Shown here in pieces: positions 1-7,520 of a stretch of 46,437 bases of DNA. The translations under genes were made by a program, and so were the position numbers. A model generated the notes under the pieces. That model made no database searches. It was not told where the DNA came from and saw only the letters and a list, made by a program, of their open reading frames with translations. The stretch spans positions 1-46,437 of the forward strand of contig NZ_CP055486.1 of the NCBI RefSeq assembly GCF_013705725.1. Reading direction: 5' to 3'. This DNA is from Klebsiella sp. RHBSTW-00484 (GTDB taxonomy: Bacteria; Pseudomonadota; Gammaproteobacteria; Enterobacterales; Enterobacteriaceae). Each line of letters begins with the position of its first letter. Within the stretch, counting starts at the first letter, position 1.

Positions 1-1377
1 ATGGGGCAAGCACAGCTACGACTTTTCAGCCCAGCCGATGAGGCGGGTTGCTATCACGACACAGCCCGGCAGGGCTTTTTCTCGTTGCTCATGGCGACGG
101 GCGAGGGCAGCGGCAAGAAGCAGGACAGTTACCGGCTGTCACAGATGCCCGTGGTGCTCTCCATGCTCGACCACAGCAGGGATACGTGGCTGTCTCAGGC
201 CGAGTTCATCAAGCCAAACCGCCGTGTCGTCAATCTGGCCCGTATCGGGCTGCTGTTCGCTGACTTGGACACCTACCGCGAGCCGTGGGCGCAGGGGCGC
301 AGCCCCGAGCAACTGGCCGCCGCTGTCATGTTCCGCTGCTACGACGAAGGCGTGCCGCCGCCGTCGATCCTCGTTTTCTCTGGCCGTGGCGTGCAAGCAA
401 AGTGGCTGCTGGATGGCACCTTGCCGCGTCAGGCGCTGCCACGCTGGAATGCCTGCCAGCGTTACCTGATCGACCGTCTGGCCGGGCTGGGCGCTGATCC
501 AGCGGCCAAGGATGCAAGCCGCGTGCTGCGGCTGGTCAATACGGTGAACAGCAAGAGCGGCGAGGTTTGCCGCGTCATCCACGTTGAGCAAGGCCCGGAC
601 GGCGAGCCGATCCGGTACAACTTCGAGTATCTGGCCGAGGCGCTACTGCCGGTGGCCCGCTGGGACATCGAGGCCGACCGCAAGGCCCGCGCCGACCGTC
701 GCCAGTTCAAGCTGCTGCCGGGCGGCCAAACCGGCAACCTGCGCACGCTCAACGGGCGGCAACTGGCGTGGGATCGTCTGGAGGACTTGCGCACGCTGGC
801 CGCGCTGCGCGGCGGCGTGGCCGAGGGCGAGCGGATGCAGCACCTGTTTTGGCGGCTGAATTTCCTGCTGCTGTCAGGTGCGACGCACACCGGCCAGATG
901 TACCACGAGGCCGCCGCGCTGGCCCGTGAGCTTGACCCACGGTGGAACTACCGCAGCGCCGAGCTTATGACGCTGTACGCCAAGGCCAAGGCCCACGAAG
1001 CCGGGGAAAAGGTGGAGTTCGGCGGCAAGCAGTTTGCGCCGCTCTACACGCCCAAGAACGACACGCTTATCAGCCTGTTTCACATCACCGACGACGAGCA
1101 GCGCAAGCTGCGCACGCTCATCAGCCGGGACATGGCCGCAGAGCGCCACAGCGAGCGCGAGAAAGCCCGCAGACGTGCCGCTGGGGCTGTCGATCGTGCT
1201 TCCTATCTGGAAGCAGCCAGCGCCAAGCAGGCGCAGGCTTTGGCCCTCAAGGCGCAGGGTCTGAGCGTGCGGGCCATTGCTGCACAGATGGGCATTAGCA
1301 AGACCGCTGCCGGGCGCTACATCGCAGAGCCGGGAGAGTGTCCCAAGTCCATGCGTATTACAGGCGGGGAGGGCTGA
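1..1377 (+). CDS. repA: plasmid replication initiation protein RepA with primase-like domain
   Basis: Predicted initiator of the main replicon, 458 aa. Residues about 80-185 look like an archaeo-eukaryotic-type primase core: LFADLD supplies the acidic D88/D90 pair, SGRG (127-130) is a second conserved loop, and RVLRLVNTVNSK (174-185) matches the third motif. The C-terminus (about 414-443) has a helix-turn-helix, LSVRAIAAQMGISKTAAGRYI, which fits binding to the tandem iterons immediately downstream. The start is the first base of the window; if the molecule is circular, the final bases (GAAAGAGGGTT) give a purine-rich ribosome binding site. The gene order par genes-repA-iterons-kfrA suggests an IncP-6 (Rms149/pRA2-like) replicon; that group name is from memory. 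The last codons overlap the first copy of a 24-bp direct repeat. Confidence 0.85.
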   Translation: MGQAQLRLFSPADEAGCYHDTARQGFFSLLMATGEGSGKKQDSYRLSQMPVVLSMLDHSRDTWLSQAEFIKPNRRVVNLARIGLLFADLDTYREPWAQGRSPEQLAAAVMFRCYDEGVPPPSILVFSGRGVQAKWLLDGTLPRQALPRWNACQRYLIDRLAGLGADPAAKDASRVLRLVNTVNSKSGEVCRVIHVEQGPDGEPIRYNFEYLAEALLPVARWDIEADRKARADRRQFKLLPGGQTGNLRTLNGRQLAWDRLEDLRTLAALRGGVAEGERMQHLFWRLNFLLLSGATHTGQMYHEAAALARELDPRWNYRSAELMTLYAKAKAHEAGEKVEFGGKQFAPLYTPKNDTLISLFHITDDEQRKLRTLISRDMAAERHSEREKARRRAAGAVDRASYLEAASAKQAQALALKAQGLSVRAIAAQMGISKTAAGRYIAEPGECPKSMRITGGEG

Positions 1378-1408
1378 TCGTGAGGTGTCCCAAGTCCATG
1401 CGTATTAC
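1338..1408. repeat. 24-bp perfect direct repeat across the repA stop codon
   Basis: A 24-base sequence beginning GTGTCCCAAGTCCATG occurs at 1338-1361 and again at 1385-1408, 47 bp apart. The first copy encodes the C-terminal CPKSMRI of RepA and the second is noncoding, between the stop codon and the iterons. It could be a second type of initiator binding site or a duplication formed when the iteron array evolved. Confidence 0.85.
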
Positions 1409-1434
1409 TAATGGCGAAGCCTACGCCCGGCGCG

Positions 1435-2038
1435 TAGCGCCTGCCTTTGAGTAGCGCCTGCCTTTGAGTAGCGCCTGCCTTTGAGTAGCGCCTGCCTTTG
1501 AGTAGCGCCTGCCTTTGAGTAGCGCCTGCCTTTGAGTAGCGCCTGCCTTTGAGTAGCGCCTGCCTTTGAGTAGCGCCTGCCTTTGAGTAGCGCCTGCCTT
1601 TGAGTAGCGCCTGCCTTTGAGTAGCGCCTGCCTTTGAGTAGCGCCTGCCTTTGAGTAGCGCCTGCCTTGGAGTAGCGCCTGCCTTTGAGTAGCGCCTGCC
1701 TTTGAGTAGCGCCTGCCTTTGAGTAGCGCCTGCCTTTGAGTAGCGCCTGCCTTTGAGTAGCGCCTGCCTTTGAGTAGCGCCTGCCTTTGAGTAGCGCCTG
1801 CCTTGGAGTAGCGCCTGCCTTTGAGTAGCGCCTGCCTTTGAGTAGCGCCTGCCTTTGAGTAGCGCCTGCCTTTGAGTAGCGCCTGCCTTTGAGTAGCGCC
1901 TGCCTTTGAGTAGCGCCTGCCTTTGAGTAGCGCCTGCCTTTGAGTAGCGCCTGCCTTTGAGTAGCGCCTGCCTTTGAGTAGCGCCTGCCTTTGAGTAGCG
2001 CCTGCCTTTGAGTAGCGCCTGCCTTTGAGTAGCGCCTG
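1435..2038. repeat. oriV: origin iterons: 36 tandem copies of a 17-bp unit (probable oriV)
   Basis: The core TAGCGCCTG recurs every 17 bp from 1435 to 2030, 36 copies in all, with full unit TAGCGCCTGCCTTTGAG. All units are identical except two that read CCTTGGAG instead of CCTTTGAG (changed base at 1669 and 1805), exactly eight units apart. Such an array directly after the initiator gene is the expected RepA binding region and probable replication origin. The identity of the units suggests recent expansion by slippage or unequal recombination. Confidence 0.85.
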
Positions 2039-2078
2039 TACGGCGCGGCCCCCTCGTCCAGTTCATCGGGTGGCTGTC

Positions 2079-2378
2079 ATGAGTCGCGCCCGTCGATCCT
2101 TTCCGCCCGCGCTGCTGGATTCGTTGCGGGCAATGACGGTGCAGGAAACGCTAGACCGGCTGGGCCTGTACTGGAAACGTGAACCTGGCTTTGTGCCGGT
2201 GAAGGACAAAGCTACGGTGCGGCTGAATGTGTCCATTGGTGGCGGCGGTGTTGAGCTACTGGCGACCGGGCCGAAGTGGTACGACACGCGGAAAGAGCAG
2301 GGCGGCGGTGCCATCGACCTGACCATGCACCTGTTCAGATTGTCATTTGTGGATGCGGTCAAACGGCTGTCGCCTTGA
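2079..2378 (+). CDS. small CHC2/primase-N-like plasmid protein
   Basis: About 99 aa. ATG 2079 is preferred to an upstream in-frame start inside the last iteron. The middle and end (VKDKATVRLNVSIGGGGVEL, then WYDTRKEQGGGAIDLTMHLF and FVDAVKRLS) resemble the fold found in CHC2 zinc-finger/primase N-terminal domains of plasmid DnaG-like proteins, but the zinc cysteines are absent. It lies just downstream of the iterons and may assist priming at the origin; this is inference. It may be a stand-alone module or a truncated remnant of a larger DUF3991/Toprim protein. Confidence 0.55.
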   Translation: MSRARRSFPPALLDSLRAMTVQETLDRLGLYWKREPGFVPVKDKATVRLNVSIGGGGVELLATGPKWYDTRKEQGGGAIDLTMHLFRLSFVDAVKRLSP

Positions 2379-2683
2379 TCGTGTTTGCAAGATGCCCCCG
2401 GCAGGGCCGCCGGAGGCCACTCGCCGCCGTGAGGCTCTGGGGGCAGGGTGGCGGTCTTCGCCCTTCGTCCTGCCCCCTTTCTTACCCTCTCAAAACGCGC
2501 TGTAGGCCCGTTTCTGGCCGACAACGAGCCGAAGGCGAGGCGTCAGCACGGTGTTTCACCAAAAACGAGCAGCCGACCGGGCAGCGGTACGTTACGAAAA
2601 CCGCTCGCATATCGTATCTGTATTGCGTATCATATCTGTATTGGTACGATTTACGCTGATATGGTACGAAAGGAGCAACGATC
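2379..2683 (+). promoter_or_regulatory. kfrA upstream region with 15-bp direct repeats (probable operator)
   Basis: No gene is seen in these 305 bases. Two 15-bp direct repeats (ATCGTATCTGTATTG at 2611-2625 and ATCATATCTGTATTG at 2629-2643, one mismatch, 18 bp apart) lie in an AT-rich patch 40-70 bp before kfrA and probably hold its promoter and autoregulatory operator. GGTACGTTACG, TTGGTACGATTTACG and ATGGTACGA are additional GGTACG-containing motifs nearby. The ribosome binding site is AGGAG at 2671-2675. Confidence 0.5.
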
Positions 2684-3595
2684 ATGGCACGTCAGGGCAT
2701 CACTTTTGAGCAGGTCGCCGCCGTCGCTGATGCGCTGGCAGGCGAGGGTCAGCAGCCGACCATCCGGGCGGTGCGGGAGAAGCTGGGCGACACCGGCAGC
2801 CCGAACACTATTCACAAGCACTTGACCGCGTGGCGCGAGGCCCGCCCGGTGGCCGCAGCCGCTGCGCCGGAACTGCCGCAGGCGCTGACCGCTGCCATTG
2901 CCGCCGAGATCGAGCGGGCCGCATCGCGGGCACGCGGCGAGATCGAGGGCCGTCTGGTGCAGGCGCAGGCGGAGGCCGCCGAACTGGCCGCCGCTGGCGA
3001 GGTGCTGGAAGGCGAACGCGACGAGCTGGCCGAGCAGGTGGCCGTGCTGACCACTGAGCGCGACACGCTGGCAGGCAAAGCCGCCCAGCAGGCCGCCGAC
3101 TTGGCCGAGGCGCAGCAGCGCATCGAGCGCGAGCAGCAGGCGGCAGAGTCTGCCCGGCTGGAGGTGGCAACCGCCCGGCACAAGATCGAGGCGCAGGCCG
3201 AGCGCGTGAGCGAGCAGGCCGCCGAGCTTGAGCGCCTACGCGCCGCACTGGCCGAGGCACAGCAGGGCCGCACCGCCGCCGAACAACAGGCCGCCGTGCT
3301 GGCCGCCAAGCTGGAGGCGTGCGCCGACCGTGTGAGCCGCGCAGAGGCCCGCGCCGAGCAGATCGAGCAGCAGGCCGCCAAGGCTGCACAGGCCCACGAC
3401 ACCGCCCGCGCCGCAGCAGCGCAGGAAACCCGGCAGACGCAGGCCGAGCGTGACGAGGCTCGCAAGGTGGCAGCAGAGGCCCGCGAGCAGGCCGCACGAC
3501 TTACCGGGCAGCTTGAGGCGCTGCAACGGCAGCAGGACAAAGCCGAGGCCGCCGAGAAGGCCACGAAGGCACCGAAAGGGAAGGGGGGCGAGTGA
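2684..3595 (+). CDS. kfrA: KfrA-like DNA-binding coiled-coil protein
   Basis: 303 aa. The N-terminal ~60 residues (TFEQVAAVADALAGEGQQPT and IRAVREKLGDTGSPNTIHKH) match the KfrA N-terminal winged-helix domain. The remainder (about 70-290) is an uninterrupted Ala/Glu/Gln/Arg-rich helix predicted to form a long coiled coil, followed by a basic tail (KGKGGE). KfrA proteins of broad-host-range plasmids are autorepressors and nucleoid-like stability factors that bind operators in their own promoter; the direct repeats upstream fit this. Start ATG 2684 has AGGAG eight bases upstream. The stop overlaps the start of the next gene by one base (TGATG), so the two are probably co-transcribed. Confidence 0.85.
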   Translation: MARQGITFEQVAAVADALAGEGQQPTIRAVREKLGDTGSPNTIHKHLTAWREARPVAAAAAPELPQALTAAIAAEIERAASRARGEIEGRLVQAQAEAAELAAAGEVLEGERDELAEQVAVLTTERDTLAGKAAQQAADLAEAQQRIEREQQAAESARLEVATARHKIEAQAERVSEQAAELERLRAALAEAQQGRTAAEQQAAVLAAKLEACADRVSRAEARAEQIEQQAAKAAQAHDTARAAAAQETRQTQAERDEARKVAAEAREQAARLTGQLEALQRQQDKAEAAEKATKAPKGKGGE

Positions 3596-3786
3596 TGCCA
3601 AGCGCCGCAGAATTTCAGGCGCTGTCCGATGAGTTGCGGCAGCTTGGGGCGGTGATCGTGCAGGCTGCGAACCTGGGCGATCAGGAGCTTGCATTGTGGG
3701 CCGTGGGGGCGCTGTCATCCGCAGCCGCCCGGCCTGCATGGTGGGCGAGAGAGGCCGCAGACAGCGAAGCTGTGGGATGCAAATAA
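3595..3786 (+). CDS. small hypothetical protein downstream of kfrA
   Basis: 63 aa (MPSAAEFQALSDELRQLGAV...). The ATG overlaps the kfrA stop in TGATG, with a G-rich ribosome binding site (AAGGGGGG) upstream, which indicates translational coupling. It is helical with no recognisable domain. An in-frame GTG three bases upstream is a less likely start. Function unknown; an accessory to KfrA is suggested only by position. Confidence 0.55.
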   Translation: MPSAAEFQALSDELRQLGAVIVQAANLGDQELALWAVGALSSAAARPAWWAREAADSEAVGCK

Positions 3787-3980
3787 AGTCCCATCCTAAG
3801 CTACGCCAATTTTCAGGACTGTTTTGAAAGACTCAGGCTTGGCAGGCGGGTAAAGTGTCATTCTGAAAGGATCGCGTGGCATTGGGCGCGGCCTGAATCG
3901 TGAAAATAAAGTCTCATACTTTCGAGCGTCTGAATCGTCGCCCACTACCGCCGGGACTGAGACACCAACAAGGGGGGCGT
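3787..3980. other. intergenic region with an imperfect direct repeat
   Basis: No convincing gene. AAATAAAGTCYCAT occurs at 3781-3794 and 3904-3917 (13 of 14 identical), partly within the upstream gene's end. A GTG-initiated 5' extension of the next gene through this stretch (from 3900) is possible but has no ribosome binding site. Confidence 0.4.
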
Positions 3981-4808
3981 ATGCCCAAAACCCGAAAACA
4001 CCTCACCCCGACCGAAGCAGAGGCCAAGGGGCTTCTATGCCGTAAGCACCTCAAGGAACGCCTCCGCCTCATGCCGGGACTAAACACCAAGCCCGCTGGC
4101 AGTGTCTGGCAAGGTCAGGGGGCTTATGATGTGTACAACCCAGCCGAGTGCGTGCCGTGGCGCTGGATGCCTGGGCGTGCCCAAGTCCGTCGCCAGCACG
4201 TCGCAGCGCAGGCAAAAGACCTGATCGCCGCAGGCTGCATTGTGCTCGACACCGAAACCACCGGCCTCGGTGATGACGCCGAGATTTGCGAGATAACCAT
4301 ACTCGACGTGACCGGCGCACCGATCCTCGACACGCTGGTACGCCCGACCCGGCCAATCCCGGTCGAGGCGACAGCGATTCACAAAATCACCGACGCTATG
4401 GTGGCCAGTGCGCCGAGCTGGCCCGAGGTGGCCGAGCAGTACGCCGCCGCCGTTGCTGGCCGAACCGTCGTTGCCTACAACGTCGCTTTTGATGCGCGCT
4501 TGCTGCGGCAGACCTATCAGATACACGGACTCACCGCGCCAGTGTTGACGACCGCTTGCGCGATGCTGATGTATGCCGAGTGGCATGGAGAGTACGACCG
4601 GAGCCGCGACCGCTGGCGATGGTTGAAGCTGATCGAGGCTGCGACCGACTGCGGCGTGGCAGAAGACGGCGCACACCGCGCCCTTGCCGACGCCCGCATG
4701 ACGCTGGGTGTGCTGCGATACTTGCAGCGCCGCACGAACGGACGGCGACCGGCAGGGCCGAAAGTGGCCACCGTCCCGCAGGAGGCTTTGCCCTCTGTTT
4801 TAGGATGA
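3981..4808 (+). CDS. DnaQ-like DEDDh 3'-5' exonuclease
   Basis: About 275 aa from ATG 3981, chosen because it follows AGGGGGG; a GTG at 3900 would add 27 residues. The exonuclease domain occupies the central part: ExoI LDTETTGL, ExoII AYNVAFDARLL, and ExoIII AHRALADA with the His and Asp of the DEDDh class. Such proteins degrade single-stranded or 3' DNA ends like the proofreading subunit of DNA polymerase III. Plasmid-borne forms are common but their role in replication or transfer is not settled. The gene ends just before an IS605-type element, so its last residues may have been altered by that junction. Confidence 0.8.
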   Translation: MPKTRKHLTPTEAEAKGLLCRKHLKERLRLMPGLNTKPAGSVWQGQGAYDVYNPAECVPWRWMPGRAQVRRQHVAAQAKDLIAAGCIVLDTETTGLGDDAEICEITILDVTGAPILDTLVRPTRPIPVEATAIHKITDAMVASAPSWPEVAEQYAAAVAGRTVVAYNVAFDARLLRQTYQIHGLTAPVLTTACAMLMYAEWHGEYDRSRDRWRWLKLIEAATDCGVAEDGAHRALADARMTLGVLRYLQRRTNGRRPAGPKVATVPQEALPSVLG

Positions 4809-4858
4809 AACTCTATGTGAACTACTCGCTGCTAAAGCGGTCGAGCTTCCAAACTAAC

Positions 4859-6238
4859 CTAAGCGGCCAGCTTTTCTTTTTTGACGCTTCGTTGAGCACT
4901 GCTGGTTGAGCTTTTGGCTCGGCCAGTCTTACGATTGCCTCCACGTCCACTATCCGACTGAGTTCGCAGAACCCCATCGCCAGATAACACCGTTCCAGTG
5001 TCCAAAATTAAGTTAATTGCCCGCTTCTTGATAACCAGTGATGCATTGTGATCTGCATTGTCAGTATTTCCACAATTACCGCAAACAAACAGGGCTTGTG
5101 TTTTGCGATTGTCGGGATGAGTGTGACCGCATTTTGCGCACTCCTGACTGGTTGTTGGTGCGGGTATTTTAAATACCGCTTTGCTGGATGAATAAGCCTT
5201 GTAGTAGGTGTAAGTCTCGATCACATGCCAGCCCACATTAAGAATAGACTTATTCAGTCCTGCTTTCTGCTTGGCTTTATTTGATATGAATCGACCTTGT
5301 TCATCCTGTTTTGCTTTCGGCCTTCTCGTCATCCTTGCGGTTCGTAACGCCTCAAACACAATGATTTTGGCGCTGCTATCAACCAATAACCGACTGGTCT
5401 TATGCGCAAAATCATTTCGTATGTTAGCCTTTTTAGCATGATGAACCGCAATTCGATGCTTGGTCTTGGCTCTGCGGTTAGAGCCTTTTTGCTGCCTTGC
5501 CAGTTTGCGCTGCAATCGCTTGATATAGCGGTCTGCTTTGCTCATGTTCTTTTTCTGGCTATGGGTGAAATCATAGGTTTGTTCGCCAGCACAAACGGGG
5601 ATCGCCACGCCTCGGTCAACACCCATGGTGTGCTCTTCCAGATATTCTCTGGTCGCCCCTTGCAGAAAAGCTAAGTGCTCTTCATTGGTACTTAGTTTGC
5701 GATCAGGCTGTCCTTGCTCATAGCAGAATGACACATAATAGTGGCCGCGCTCTTTTCTCACATAAAGCGAGTTTGGGATCTCAAATTTGCCATGTGCCTT
5801 AAAGGACAGATAACCGATATTGTTGGTCTTTGTCCCAATAAACAGGCGCACGTTGCCGTCATCGCAATGGTCGAAACGGAACACTTCACGGGTAAGATAA
5901 ATGCTTCCTTTGTCCGTTTTAGGTTTTCGCTTTGGCCTGCCGCATTTCCCGCTCATGAATTTCTGATAAGTTTGATACCAGTTAACCGCGCTATTACGCA
6001 AGATTTGACTAGGGCATTCACTTAGCCACGGAGAAAGCTCTTTGGATTTGAATTGTGAAGTGGTCTGGTCGATGGGCGCGTAAGTTCCGATGGTGCAATA
6101 TTTACGGGCATAGGTTCGGTAATAACGCTCTTCTTCTACCTTGGCATTCCAGATACTACGAGCGCACCCCATCCACTGACTCAAGATCAGTTTTTGGTGA
6201 GATGTCGGGTTAGCGCGTAGCTTGATGCCAGTTAACAT
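4859..6238 (-). CDS. tnpB: TnpB RNA-guided nuclease of IS605-type element
   Basis: 459 aa. An N-terminal OrfB-type HTH region (CARSIWNAKVEEE) is followed by a RuvC-like nuclease with all three acidic residues visible: D208 in GVDRG, E296 in VFEAL and D396 in NADHNAS. A zinc ribbon is formed by C367, C370, C386 and C389. The protein is therefore predicted to be catalytically competent. TnpB proteins cut DNA guided by an omega RNA made from the tnpB 3' end and the adjacent element end, helping the transposon to persist. That RNA should lie around 4810-4990 on the minus strand, with its guide read from the flank to the left of about 4810. Confidence 0.85.
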   Translation of the reverse strand: MLTGIKLRANPTSHQKLILSQWMGCARSIWNAKVEEERYYRTYARKYCTIGTYAPIDQTTSQFKSKELSPWLSECPSQILRNSAVNWYQTYQKFMSGKCGRPKRKPKTDKGSIYLTREVFRFDHCDDGNVRLFIGTKTNNIGYLSFKAHGKFEIPNSLYVRKERGHYYVSFCYEQGQPDRKLSTNEEHLAFLQGATREYLEEHTMGVDRGVAIPVCAGEQTYDFTHSQKKNMSKADRYIKRLQRKLARQQKGSNRRAKTKHRIAVHHAKKANIRNDFAHKTSRLLVDSSAKIIVFEALRTARMTRRPKAKQDEQGRFISNKAKQKAGLNKSILNVGWHVIETYTYYKAYSSSKAVFKIPAPTTSQECAKCGHTHPDNRKTQALFVCGNCGNTDNADHNASLVIKKRAINLILDTGTVLSGDGVLRTQSDSGRGGNRKTGRAKSSTSSAQRSVKKEKLAA

Positions 6239-6314
6239 GATGTCCGTTTATTTGCTATTTACACCTGAAATTATTACACTTACTTAAACTTTGTCAATCT
6301 AGCATGTGGTTATA

Positions 6315-6770
6315 ATGTACGATTGGAGAACAGGTAGAAGCTGCATTTTTAAAAACAACGTTCATCTAGTCTTTGTTACAAAGTATCGTCGTGGTGTTTT
6401 TACCAAAGAAATGCTTGAACGGACTGAGGCAATAATGAAAGAGACTTGTGAGCAGATGGATTGTGAGCTACTGGAGTTTGGTGGAGAGGACGATCACATC
6501 CATATGATGGTGTCCGTACATCCAAAATTGGCAATCTCAAATTTAGTCAGCAAGTTAAAAGGTAAATCGTCTTACATGATCCGGCGAGAGTATTGGGACA
6601 GGGTAAAAACAATGCTTTGGGGCAACCATTTCTGGTCGCCAAGCTACTGTGTGGTTTCTTGCGGAGGGGTTGCCCTCGATGTTGTTCGGGAGTACATCAA
6701 CAACCAGAACGAACCGCCCAGCGAAAAAGCCATGAAGACATCACAAGCGTTGAAGCAAAGAAAAGAGTAG
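6315..6770 (+). CDS. tnpA: Y1 transposase TnpA (IS200/IS605 family)
   Basis: About 151 aa. It is an HUH single-strand transposase: the HIH metal-binding motif lies in DDHIHMMVSVHP and the catalytic tyrosine in REYINNQ, both intact. ATG 6315 is preferred to the GTG three codons upstream. It should excise and insert the element as single-stranded DNA by recognising the subterminal hairpins. It is divergent from tnpB. Confidence 0.85.
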   Translation: MYDWRTGRSCIFKNNVHLVFVTKYRRGVFTKEMLERTEAIMKETCEQMDCELLEFGGEDDHIHMMVSVHPKLAISNLVSKLKGKSSYMIRREYWDRVKTMLWGNHFWSPSYCVVSCGGVALDVVREYINNQNEPPSEKAMKTSQALKQRKE

Positions 6771-6792
6771 AAACCACTTGCTTGACTCGCCC

Positions 6793-7428
6793 CTAAAGGA
6801 GCGAGATTGCGCAAGTACTCCGTTCAAGACCGCCGATGATGAGAGCCAGGCCTCGCTCGAATGCCGCGTCCGGACCGCCTTCGTAGACGATTTTCATCGC
6901 GCTCTGTAGGCGCGCCGGCATCGTAGACGCTGAGGTGGTCAACTGATCTTCGCCCCGCTCCTCGGCGTCTGCCTCGCTAGCTTGCTGCTCAAGAACAGCG
7001 CCGACGGTGAAGTAGCTGATTGCCATCAACGCATAGGTCGCGTCACCTGCCGAAAAGCCAGCATCGCAAAGGAAGCGAAGCTGCGCGTCGGCTTTTTCCA
7101 TCTGCGGCGCGGCTGGCCGCGTCCCGGCATGAATACGCGCGCCATCGCGATAAGCGAGCAACGCCCGTCGAAAACTGCATGCATTGCCCTTCAGGAACGA
7201 ACGCCAGTCGTCGTCATCCCTTGGCGTCGAATGCGTGTGATTTATCGTCAGCATGGCTTCGGCAAGTGCGTCGAGCAACGCACGCTTGTTCTTGAAATGC
7301 CAGTAGAGCGCTGGCTGTTGCACCCCGAGGCGCTCAGCCAGTCGGCGCGTCGTTAGACCTTCCATGCCCACGTCGTTAAGCAGTTCGAGCGCGGTTCGGA
7401 TCACGGCCTCGCGTTGGAGCTTGTTCAT
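6793..7428 (-). CDS. tetR(C): tetracycline repressor TetR(C), 3' end replaced
   Basis: 211 aa. The N-terminal TetR helix-turn-helix (GLTTRRLAERLGVQQPALYW) and the ligand/dimerisation domain match the class C repressor known from pSC101, which controls tetA(C). The protein follows the family to GGLE and then ends in RSTCAISLL, encoded by the end of the adjacent IS605-type element, instead of the normal ~17-residue C-terminal helix. The junction is at about 6822. Loss of the last helix may weaken dimerisation, so repression may be reduced. Confidence 0.9.
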   Translation of the reverse strand: MNKLQREAVIRTALELLNDVGMEGLTTRRLAERLGVQQPALYWHFKNKRALLDALAEAMLTINHTHSTPRDDDDWRSFLKGNACSFRRALLAYRDGARIHAGTRPAAPQMEKADAQLRFLCDAGFSAGDATYALMAISYFTVGAVLEQQASEADAEERGEDQLTTSASTMPARLQSAMKIVYEGGPDAAFERGLALIIGGLERSTCAISLL

Positions 7429-7520
7429 TCGCGAATTCTCATGTTTGACAGCTTATCATCGATAAGCTTTAATGCGGTAGTTTATCACAGTTAAATTGCT
7501 AACGCAGTCAGGCACCGTGT
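7429..7520. promoter_or_regulatory. tetR-tetA(C) divergent promoter and operator
   Basis: For tetA, TTGACA at 7445-7450 and TTTAAT at 7468-7473 are separated by 17 bp. The spacer is itself a palindrome (GCTTATC-ATC-GATAAGC, 7451-7467), probably the tet operator bound by TetR. The arrangement is the same as in pSC101-derived tet(C). Confidence 0.8.

Larger units (their letters stand above)
4810..6822. mobile_element. IS200/IS605-family element (IS605-type, divergent tnpB/tnpA)
   Basis: A Y1 transposase and a TnpB are divergently transcribed from a 76-bp intergenic region, the IS605 arrangement. Subterminal hairpins of related sequence lie at both sides: 4825-4845 (CTCGCTGCTAAAGC...CGAG) and 6786-6805 (CTCGCCCCTAAAGGAGCGAG), as expected for these elements. 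The right boundary is about 6822, where tetR(C) sequence starts; the left boundary is between 4808 and 4825 and is not exact. The two flanks come from different replicons, so this is not a simple insertion. Confidence 0.8.

Noticed and set aside
1317..2066. 249-aa minus-strand open frame with a 17-residue repeat through the iterons
   Set aside because: Exists only because the 17-bp unit contains no stop in any phase; no ribosome binding site and no protein-like composition.
2812..3564. 250-aa and 229-aa minus-strand frames opposite kfrA
   Set aside because: Shadows of a GC-rich coiled-coil gene; Ala/Ser/Arg/Cys-rich with no domain.
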